Assembly (NCBI GenBank): GCA_017632755.1
Contig: JAGBQU010000082.1
Location: 1 to 5,233 of the forward strand
Reading direction: 5' to 3'
Source: Lachnospiraceae bacterium
Lineage (GTDB): Bacteria; Bacillota_A; Clostridia; Lachnospirales; Lachnospiraceae
DNA: 5,233 bases
Part shown: positions 1-5,233 of the stretch, piece by piece
Position numbering within the stretch: the first letter of the stretch is position 1
How the letters are laid out: the number at the start of each line of letters is the position of its first letter
The notes under the pieces: model-generated
What the model was told of the DNA's origin: nothing
The model's database searches: none
The model's input: only the letters and a program-made list of their open reading frames with translations
Translations under genes and position numbers: made by a program

Positions 1-80
1 AATGTGTATATATAGGGTTTGTGCCGCCAATCCGTGAAATGGAATCAGCGGACCGATGCGGCGGCAAAAGTATGGAGTGA
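1..80 (+). other. Possible 3' end of an unidentified upstream gene
   Basis: The reading frame beginning at base 3 is open to a TGA at 78-80, giving about 25 codons that end 4 nt before the ftsK start. This would be a typical tightly packed operon junction, with the ftsK ribosome-binding site lying inside the upstream gene. The peptide is not recognisable, and an open stretch this short is often chance. The other two + frames close earlier, with TAG at 13-15 and TGA at 35-37, so the real upstream gene could equally end there or lie outside the window. The frame uses codons such as CGA and ATA, which look uncommon in the three clear genes; this weakens the case. Confidence 0.22.
74..77 (+). promoter_or_regulatory. 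Ribosome-binding site for ftsK
   Basis: GGAG lies 7 nt ahead of the ATG at 85. It fixes that ATG as the start in preference to the in-frame TTG at 19, which has no comparable Shine-Dalgarno sequence in the few bases available and would add 22 residues unlike a FtsK N-terminus. Confidence 0.8.
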
Positions 81-84
81 AAAA

Positions 85-2772
85 ATGGCTGGTAGCAGCA
101 ATCGCACAAAAAGAAATACAAAATCATCCAAAACAGGATCAACGCGAAAGCGCAGCACGGGCAAAAGACTCAGTGCAGCCGAAAAGGAACGTCTTGAGAG
201 ACAGTATCGTATCAGAGAGGAGATCGTTACCCTGCTGTTTCTTGCATTTTGCGTTCTGCTGACGCTTTGTAATTTTAAGCTTACAACTGCGGATGGGACT
301 AAGAGCAGCCTGATCGGTTCCTTCGGAAATGTTCTCAGTGGCATTGAATTCGGTATCTTTGGATGGATGGCTTATGTGGCACCGATCCTGTTGTTTTTTG
401 CGGTCATATTTTCTTATATCAATGAGGGGCTGTTGGAGGCGCGTTTCAAGCTTTGGGCAGGGATTGTTCTGTTTGTTCTTTGTGAGATCGTTGCTGCGCT
501 GATCGGCGGCATCGATCGTTGCGGTGTTTCGGTGAAGGAGTATTATGCGTTTTCCAAGTCCGGGAAAGGCGGCGGTATCATCGGTGCGCTTCTGGGAAGA
601 GGCTTACATACCGTGTTCGGTATGGTGGGAACGATCGTTATTATTCTCATTCTGATGATCATCTGTCTTGTTGTCATGACGGAGAAATCATTCCTGAGGG
701 GTGTAAGAAGCGGCTCACGCAAGGTATATGAAACCGCACGGGATGACGCGGAGCGTAGGCGGGAGGCGAGTGAGCGCCGCAGGGAGGGAAAAATGCTCCT
801 GCGCATGGAACAAGAGGACGATATCAGGCCGAAACGTGCAGATAAGCGGGTGAGCGGAGTGATCCTCAACACGCTCCTGGAAAGGTCGGAGAAAAATCAG
901 GATATCCACGAGTTAAAGTCAAAAGGCTTAAAAGAAGACCAAAATACGGGGAACGATGATTATAGAGAGATTCCGAAGGAGATCAGGGAGCAGATACATA
1001 AACCGGCTCCCGCGGCTTTGACGCCTTCAGGGATGCAGGAGAAAGCGCCGGAGGATCCTTTGGCACATATTCGGATAAGAGGACTCGGCGAAGCGCCTAA
1101 GGCGTCGGAGGAGGCAGTCGCAAAGAAAACGGTGGCTGTGCAGGAGAAACCGCGTGGGCCCGAAAATAGCGTGCCGGCGATACAAGACACAGAGCCGGAT
1201 AAAGCGGATAAGATTGAAAAGACTGAAAAAGTCAAGGTTTCGGAGCGGGATCTTGATATTTCGGAAGATATTCAGAAGCAGGCGGAGATCGTACCCAAGA
1301 AAGAATATGTGAGACCACCTCATGAACTGTTAAAGAAGGGAGATCGCGCTGCGGGAAGAGACTCTGAAAAACAACTCAAGGAGACCGCACTTCATCTGCA
1401 GGAGACATTAAAGACTTTTGGCGTCAATGTGACGATCACGGACATCAGTCAGGGACCTGCGGTCACGCGCTATGAGCTGCAGCCGGAACAGGGTGTGAAG
1501 GTGAGCAAGATCGTCGGCCTTTCCGATGATATCAAACTGAATCTTGCGGCCACGGATATCCGTATTGAGGCTCCCATTCCTGGAAAAGCGGCGATCGGTA
1601 TCGAGGTGCCGAACAAGGAAAATGCAGCGGTTGCTTTTCGCGATCTGATCGATTCGCCGATGTTTGAGGATTTTGATTCCAAGCTTGCGTTTGCTGTCGG
1701 GAAGGATATCGCAGGGCAGACGGTGGTGACGGATATCGCAAAGATGCCGCATCTGCTCATTGCCGGCGCTACAGGTTCCGGTAAGAGTGTATGCATCAAT
1801 ACCCTCATCATGAGTATTCTCTTTAAAGCCAGTCCGGAGGAAGTCAAATTGATCATGATCGATCCGAAGGTTGTGGAGCTGAGTGTGTATAACGGCATCC
1901 CCCATCTGATGATACCTGTCGTGACGGATCCCAAAAAGGCGGCAGGGGCGCTCCACTGGGGAGTGGCCGAGATGACGGAACGCTACAAGAAATTTGCGGA
2001 TCTGAACGTGCGAAAGCTGGATGAGTACAATAAAAAAGTCGATGAGATGGTCTCAAATGACGGCGAGCCGCTTCCTAAAAAAATGGAACAGATCGTCATC
2101 ATCGTCGACGAGCTTGCCGATCTGATGATGGTAGCGCCGGGTGAGGTGGAGGAATCCATCTGTCGTCTGGCTCAGCTGGCGAGAGCGGCCGGCATTCATC
2201 TGGTGATCGCCACGCAGAGACCTTCCGTGGATGTTATCACAGGTCTGATCAAGGCAAATATGCCAAGCCGTATTGCATTTGCGGTATCTTCCGGTGTGGA
2301 TTCCCGCACCATTCTGGATATGAACGGTGCCGAAAAACTCCTCGGGAAGGGTGATATGCTGTTCTACCCGCAGGGAATGGCAAAGCCGGTGAGAGTGCAG
2401 GGCGCTTTTGTTTCGGATAAGGAAGTCTCGCAGGTGGTGGAATTTTTGAAAAGCCAGTGCGGAGAGAGCACATACTCGTCCGATGTGGAAGAGAAGATCA
2501 CGGCTGGTGTGACAGCCGCCGGGGCAGGTGTGTTCGGTCAGGATGCCGGATCGGAGCGGGATGTATATTTCTATGATGCGGGTACTTTCATCATCGAGAA
2601 GGACAAGGCGTCGATCGGCATGTTGCAAAGGGTATTTAAGATCGGCTTTAACCGTGCCGCCAGGATCATGGATCAGCTGGCAGAGGCAGGGGTTGTCGGC
2701 GAGGAAGAAGGCACAAAACCGAGAAAAGTACTCATGACGCAGGAACAGTTTGAAGAATTGGTCAATTCGTAG
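85..2772 (+). CDS. ftsK: DNA translocase FtsK/SpoIIIE, membrane-anchored
   Basis: This is an 895-residue septal DNA pump that uses ATP to move double-stranded DNA directionally, clearing or importing chromosomes at division or sporulation septa. Residues 1-44 are a basic cytoplasmic tail. About four hydrophobic segments follow (roughly 45-64, 90-112, 124-142 and 179-198, the last preceded by a glycine-rich stretch). A charged, low-complexity linker spans about 200-425 and starts with an Arg/Glu-rich probable helix. The motor's alpha part is about 430-555. The beta RecA-like part carries Walker A GATGSGKS (561-568), MIDPK (591-595) and Walker [12 protein letters not shown] (670-680, D675/E676). 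The C-terminal gamma winged helix (about 826-892) contains [10 protein letters not shown]. All core motifs are intact. From memory, B. subtilis SpoIIIE is just under 800 residues and E. coli FtsK just over 1300; the extra length here over SpoIIIE lies mainly in the linker. The membrane anchor argues against a soluble SftA-type paralogue. Whether it acts mainly in division or sporulation cannot be told from sequence. It ends in TAG. Confidence 0.97.
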   Translation: MAGSSNRTKRNTKSSKTGSTRKRSTGKRLSAAEKERLERQYRIREEIVTLLFLAFCVLLTLCNFKLTTADGTKSSLIGSFGNVLSGIEFGIFGWMAYVAPILLFFAVIFSYINEGLLEARFKLWAGIVLFVLCEIVAALIGGIDRCGVSVKEYYAFSKSGKGGGIIGALLGRGLHTVFGMVGTIVIILILMIICLVVMTEKSFLRGVRSGSRKVYETARDDAERRREASERRREGKMLLRMEQEDDIRPKRADKRVSGVILNTLLERSEKNQDIHELKSKGLKEDQNTGNDDYREIPKEIREQIHKPAPAALTPSGMQEKAPEDPLAHIRIRGLGEAPKASEEAVAKKTVAVQEKPRGPENSVPAIQDTEPDKADKIEKTEKVKVSERDLDISEDIQKQAEIVPKKEYVRPPHELLKKGDRAAGRDSEKQLKETALHLQETLKTFGVNVTITDISQGPAVTRYELQPEQGVKVSKIVGLSDDIKLNLAATDIRIEAPIPGKAAIGIEVPNKENAAVAFRDLIDSPMFEDFDSKLAFAVGKDIAGQTVVTDIAKMPHLLIAGATGSGKSVCINTLIMSILFKASPEEVKLIMIDPKVVELSVYNGIPHLMIPVVTDPKKAAGALHWGVAEMTERYKKFADLNVRKLDEYNKKVDEMVSNDGEPLPKKMEQIVIIVDELADLMMVAPGEVEESICRLAQLARAAGIHLVIATQRPSVDVITGLIKANMPSRIAFAVSSGVDSRTILDMNGAEKLLGKGDMLFYPQGMAKPVRVQGAFVSDKEVSQVVEFLKSQCGESTYSSDVEEKITAGVTAAGAGVFGQDAGSERDVYFYDAGTFIIEKDKASIGMLQRVFKIGFNRAARIMDQLAEAGVVGEEEGTKPRKVLMTQEQFEELVNS

Positions 2773-2778
2773 CAAACA

Positions 2779-2864
2779 TTTTGTCCGACAGGAAAAAGAT
2801 GACCGTGATGGTCTGACAAAAAAGAATAGAAAAATTTGAGAAAGGATCATAATCCGTTTGTCAG
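2779..2864 (+). promoter_or_regulatory. Competing inverted repeats in the ftsK-fhs gap (possible fhs leader element)
   Basis: TTTTGTC (2779-2785) is complementary to GACAAAA (2815-2821), and the enclosed stretch contains a small GACC/GGTC hairpin (2801-2804 with 2810-2813). CTGACAAA (2813-2820) is also a perfect 8-bp complement of TTTGTCAG (2857-2864), with a 36-nt loop. The middle arm is shared, so the two pairings exclude each other. The last arm ends 5 nt before the GGAG of fhs. No T-tract follows either stem, so this does not look like an intrinsic terminator. A repeated operator for a DNA-binding protein is an equal possibility. The complementarity is seen directly; any regulatory role is inference. 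No ZTP (pfl) or THF riboswitch consensus is visible here, although both are known upstream of folate genes. Confidence 0.3.
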
Positions 2865-2869
2865 GATTT

Positions 2870-2873
2870 GGAG
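2870..2873 (+). promoter_or_regulatory. Ribosome-binding site for fhs
   Basis: GGAG lies 5 nt ahead of the ATG at 2879, slightly close but usable. A second purine-rich AAAGGA at 2841-2846 is 11 nt ahead of an in-frame TTG at 2858. The ATG is preferred because it gives the family-typical N-terminus MKTDIEIAQ. Confidence 0.65.
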
Positions 2874-2878
2874 TGAGC

Positions 2879-4549
2879 ATGAAGACAGATATCGAAATCG
2901 CACAGGAAGCTGTGCTGCAGCCGATCACCGAGGTTGCGAAGCAATTGGATCTGAATGAAGATGATTTGGAATTATATGGAAAGTATAAAGCAAAGATCAG
3001 CAATTCCTATCTGGAGTCTTTAAAGGACAGACCGGACGGAAAGCTTGTGCTGGTGACGGCTATCAACCCGACACCTGCCGGAGAGGGAAAGACCACGACC
3101 ACGGTCGGCTTGGGACAGGCGTTCGGAAAGCTTGGCAAAAAAGCGGTCATTGCTCTGCGCGAACCGTCTTTGGGCCCTTGTTTTGGTATTAAAGGTGGTG
3201 CCGCAGGCGGTGGATATGCACAGGTAGTTCCGATGGAAGATCTGAACCTGCATTTTACCGGTGATTTCCATGCCATTACATCGGCAAACAATCTGCTTGC
3301 TGCATTGCTTGATAATCATTTGCAGCAGGGAAATCAGCTGGGGATCGATCCCAGACAGATCGTATGGAAGCGCTGTCTTGATATGAATGACCGTGTCCTT
3401 CGCAACATTGTGGTCGGTATGGGAAGCAAAGCGGACGGAGTCGTAAGAGAGGATCACTTTGTGATCACCGTGGCGTCTGAGATCATGGCCATCCTTTGCC
3501 TTGCAGAGGATATGGAGGATCTGAAATGCCGTCTCGGAAAGATCATTGTCGCATACAATTATGACGGGAATCCCGTCACTGCCGCTGATCTTGGAGCAGT
3601 CGGATCCATGGCAGCACTGCTTAAGGACGCACTTTTACCAAATCTGATACAGACATTGGAACATACACCGGCCCTTGTGCATGGTGGACCGTTTGCAAAT
3701 ATCGCGCATGGCTGTAACAGTGTGCGCGCGACGAAAGCTGCGCTGAAGATGGCAGATTATGTGATCACGGAGGCTGGTTTCGGAGCAGATCTTGGCGCGG
3801 AGAAGTTCTTTGATATCAAATGCCGTCTGGCAGATCTCAAACCCGATGCGGTTGTTTTGGTTGCAACCGTGCGGGCCCTTAAATACAATGGTGGCGTGGC
3901 AAAAGCGGATCTGGGCGAGGAAAATATAGAAGCGCTTCGCAGGGGAATCGTGAATCTGGAAAAGCATATCGAGAATATCCAAAAATACAATGTGCCGATC
4001 GTGGTGACACTGAATTCCTTTATCACCGATACCGAGAAAGAGACGGAGTTTGTCCGGGATTTCTGTGAGGAAAGGGGCTGCGAATTCGCACTTTCCAAGG
4101 TTTGGGAACACGGCGGAGAAGGTGGGATCGAGCTTGCGGAGAAGGTCCTTTATACGCTGGAGCATAAGGAGAGCGGTTTCACGCCTCTCTATGAGGACAA
4201 TCTCTCCATAAAAGAAAAAATCGAAAAGGTTTCAAAGGAGATCTATGGGGCATCCGGTGTCAATTATGCACCTGCAGCCGCAAAGCAGATCGCCAGTCTG
4301 GAGAAGCTTGGTTTTGGCACTTATCCGGTGTGCATGGCAAAAACGCAGTACTCATTGTCCGACGATCCGACGTTGCTTGGACGTCCCACTGATTTTGAGA
4401 TGAATATCCGCGAGGTTTATGTGAGCGCGGGTGCAGGCTTTGTTGTAGTGTTGACCGGTGCGGTCATGACTATGCCGGGGCTTCCGAAGACGCCGGCAGC
4501 AATGAGCATTGATGTGGATGAAAGCGGCAGGATCACCGGTTTATTTTAA
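2879..4549 (+). CDS. fhs: Formate--tetrahydrofolate ligase (10-formyl-THF synthetase)
   Basis: This cytoplasmic enzyme joins formate to tetrahydrofolate using ATP, making 10-formyl-THF for purine and initiator fMet-tRNA synthesis or, in acetogens, as the entry step of the methyl branch. The product is 556 residues, the usual length for the bacterial monofunctional enzyme. Visible landmarks are the P-loop TPAGEGKTT (65-73), REPSLGP (94-100), whose arginine matches by motif and position a catalytic arginine described in the Moorella enzyme, family signature [11 protein letters not shown] (103-113), second signature [12 protein letters not shown] (328-339) and GLPKTPAA near the C-terminus (535-542). 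There is no frameshift or missing motif. The start is the ATG at 2879; upstream in-frame GTG (2873) and TTG (2858) would add only 2 or 7 residues of non-family sequence. It lies 106 nt after ftsK and 51 nt before folD, whose product acts on its reaction product. It ends in TAA. Confidence 0.98.
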   Translation: MKTDIEIAQEAVLQPITEVAKQLDLNEDDLELYGKYKAKISNSYLESLKDRPDGKLVLVTAINPTPAGEGKTTTTVGLGQAFGKLGKKAVIALREPSLGPCFGIKGGAAGGGYAQVVPMEDLNLHFTGDFHAITSANNLLAALLDNHLQQGNQLGIDPRQIVWKRCLDMNDRVLRNIVVGMGSKADGVVREDHFVITVASEIMAILCLAEDMEDLKCRLGKIIVAYNYDGNPVTAADLGAVGSMAALLKDALLPNLIQTLEHTPALVHGGPFANIAHGCNSVRATKAALKMADYVITEAGFGADLGAEKFFDIKCRLADLKPDAVVLVATVRALKYNGGVAKADLGEENIEALRRGIVNLEKHIENIQKYNVPIVVTLNSFITDTEKETEFVRDFCEERGCEFALSKVWEHGGEGGIELAEKVLYTLEHKESGFTPLYEDNLSIKEKIEKVSKEIYGASGVNYAPAAAKQIASLEKLGFGTYPVCMAKTQYSLSDDPTLLGRPTDFEMNIREVYVSAGAGFVVVLTGAVMTMPGLPKTPAAMSIDVDESGRITGLF

Positions 4550-4566
4550 CGGATCCTATTGTAAAA

Positions 4567-4580
4567 CTATTATCTATTAT
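4567..4580 (+). repeat. Exact tandem duplication CTATTAT x2 in the fhs-folD spacer
   Basis: The 7-mer CTATTAT occurs twice head to tail in the AT-rich half of the 51-nt spacer (4550-4600). Each copy contains TATTAT, one mismatch from a sigma-A -10 hexamer, but no good -35 box sits at a proper distance (TTGTAA at 4559 leaves only 10 nt to the second copy). It may be an AT-rich translation enhancer ahead of folD, a weak promoter, or simple slippage. There is no hairpin or terminator in the spacer, so co-transcription of fhs and folD is the simplest reading. Confidence 0.6.
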
Positions 4581-4586
4581 ATGGAA

Positions 4587-4592
4587 AAGGGG
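4587..4592 (+). promoter_or_regulatory. Ribosome-binding site for folD
   Basis: AAGGGG lies 8 nt ahead of the ATG at 4601. This is near-ideal placement, and it supports that start independently of the protein match. Confidence 0.8.
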
Positions 4593-4600
4593 TAAGAAAA

Positions 4601-5233
4601 ATGGCACAGTTGATTGATGGCAAGGCAATTTCTACAGCGATCAAGGATGAACTTGGGGAGAAGGTACAGGCACTCAAGGCGGAGGGGACAGAAGTTTGTC
4701 TTGCAGTGATCCAGGTGGGAAATGATCCCGCGTCCAGCGTGTATGTAAACAATAAGAAGAAGGCATGCGCATATATCGGCATTGACTCTCTCTCCTATGA
4801 GCTTGGGGAGGATACCACGCAAGAGGAGCTCCTTGCACTGATCGAAAAGCTGAATAAGGATGATAAGGTAAACGGGATACTCGTACAGCTCCCGCTTCCC
4901 GCTCATATCGATGAAGATCAGGTGATCCGTGCGATCTCTCCCAGCAAGGATGTGGACGGTTTCCATCCGCAGAGCGTCGGCGCGCTCTGCATCGGCCAGA
5001 AGGGATATGTATCCTGTACACCTGCCGGCATCATACAGCTTTTGAAACGTTCGAACATTGAGATAGAGGGAAAGGAATGCGTGATCATCGGACGAAGCAA
5101 CATTGTCGGCAAACCGATGAGCCTTCTGATGCTTCGCGAAAATGCTACCGTCACGGTTGCACATTCCCGCACCGCGAATCTGAAAGAAGTGTGCAGGCGG
5201 GCTGATATATTAATCGTTGCGGTAGGTAAGCCC
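4601..5233 (+). CDS. folD: Methylene-THF dehydrogenase / methenyl-THF cyclohydrolase FolD (3' end outside window)
   Basis: This bifunctional cytoplasmic enzyme oxidises 5,10-methylene-THF with NAD(P)+ to 5,10-methenyl-THF and hydrolyses that to 10-formyl-THF, reversibly, linking it directly to Fhs. The window gives 211 uninterrupted codons, about three quarters of a usual product of about 280-290 residues. The open frame runs off the right edge and no stop is seen. Catalytic-domain motifs are YVNNKKKA (48-55, with Y48 and the key lysine K52), VQLPLP (95-100, Q96) and KDVDG (116-120, D119). These match the Tyr/Lys/Gln/Asp active-site set known in the family. The Rossmann nucleotide-binding domain follows, with GRSNIVGKP (164-172) and HSRT (188-191). 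The C-terminal PGGVGP-type signature would lie beyond the edge. Cofactor preference (NAD or NADP) cannot be settled from what is visible. The gene probably shares a transcript with fhs. Confidence 0.97.
   Translation, partial: MAQLIDGKAISTAIKDELGEKVQALKAEGTEVCLAVIQVGNDPASSVYVNNKKKACAYIGIDSLSYELGEDTTQEELLALIEKLNKDDKVNGILVQLPLPAHIDEDQVIRAISPSKDVDGFHPQSVGALCIGQKGYVSCTPAGIIQLLKRSNIEIEGKECVIIGRSNIVGKPMSLLMLRENATVTVAHSRTANLKEVCRRADILIVAVGKP

Noticed and set aside
7..14. TATATATA as a -10 box for ftsK
   Set aside because: It is a poor match to TATAAT, has no extended -10 TG at the correct place, and any -35 region lies outside the window.
2858..2878. TTG (2858) or GTG (2873) as the start of fhs
   Set aside because: The ATG at 2879 has its own GGAG and gives the standard family N-terminus and the standard 556-residue length.
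2773..2878. A sigma-A promoter for fhs (CTGACA at 2813-2818 with CATAAT at 2848-2853)
   Set aside because: Each hexamer is a 5/6 match, but the spacer is 29 nt, far beyond the usual 16-18, and no alternative partner box fits either one.
2773..2878. Intrinsic terminator after ftsK
   Set aside because: The stems present are weak and not followed by a T-run on the + strand; the A-run after GACAAAA would only serve the - strand, where no gene needs it.
2053..3003. A 316-codon open frame on the - strand, antisense to the 3' end of ftsK and running into fhs
   Set aside because: It lies opposite two strongly supported genes and spans the intergenic gap. Its composition (rich in Arg, His, Ser, Cys) is typical of a shadow frame, and it contains no recognisable domain.
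4581..4595. Four-codon mini-ORF (ATG GAA AAG GGG TAA) overlapping the folD ribosome-binding site
   Set aside because: It has no ribosome-binding site of its own, and the bases are explained as the Shine-Dalgarno region of folD; it is too short to support as a leader peptide.
2773..4600. ZTP (pfl) or THF riboswitch ahead of fhs or folD
   Set aside because: Neither spacer contains the conserved core sequences of these motifs, such as the CCGCCUGGG-like stretch of the ZTP class, and the 51-nt fhs-folD spacer is too short.
4117..4665. GAGAAGGT occurrences resembling the SpoIIIE recognition sequence GAGAAGGG
   Set aside because: The copies seen (near 4117, 4138 and 4658) miss the final G, lie within coding sequence and are explained by common codons; no exact match was noticed.
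4577..5164. A 195-codon - strand open frame opposite folD
   Set aside because: The + strand frame is an unambiguous FolD with all active-site motifs, so the antisense frame is a by-product of codon bias.

Overview
The window reads as ordinary chromosomal DNA from a Gram-positive, Clostridia-type bacterium. A Lachnospiraceae-like member is the best guess, inferred from protein style, an apparently mid-range GC content and strong GGAG/AGGGG ribosome-binding sites. All three recognisable genes lie on the + strand and point the same way: ftsK/spoIIIE (85-2772), fhs (2879-4549) and a folD cut off by the window's right edge (4601-5233). Coding density is high, and nothing indicates a mobile element, phage, CRISPR array, rRNA or tRNA.

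Positions 1-84 hold only the ribosome-binding site of ftsK and possibly the last codons of an unidentified upstream gene. ftsK encodes an 895-residue membrane-anchored DNA translocase that pumps chromosomal DNA across the division or sporulation septum. A 106-nt gap follows (2773-2878). It contains no clear intrinsic terminator and no convincing promoter, but it carries three copies of a TTTGTC/GACAAA element, two direct and one inverted, that could form mutually exclusive hairpins just ahead of fhs. A 51-nt AT-rich spacer (4550-4600), with an exact tandem repeat, separates fhs from folD.

Fhs and FolD catalyse consecutive steps of tetrahydrofolate one-carbon metabolism. Fhs makes 10-formyl-THF from formate, THF and ATP. 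FolD interconverts 10-formyl-THF, 5,10-methenyl-THF and 5,10-methylene-THF. Together they supply purine and thymidylate synthesis or, in acetogens, the methyl branch of the Wood-Ljungdahl pathway; nothing in this window decides between these. ftsK has no biochemical link to them, and its adjacency is probably just gene order. I found no previously undescribed system. The items most worth a second look are the competing inverted repeats ahead of fhs and a roughly threefold excess of GATC sites.
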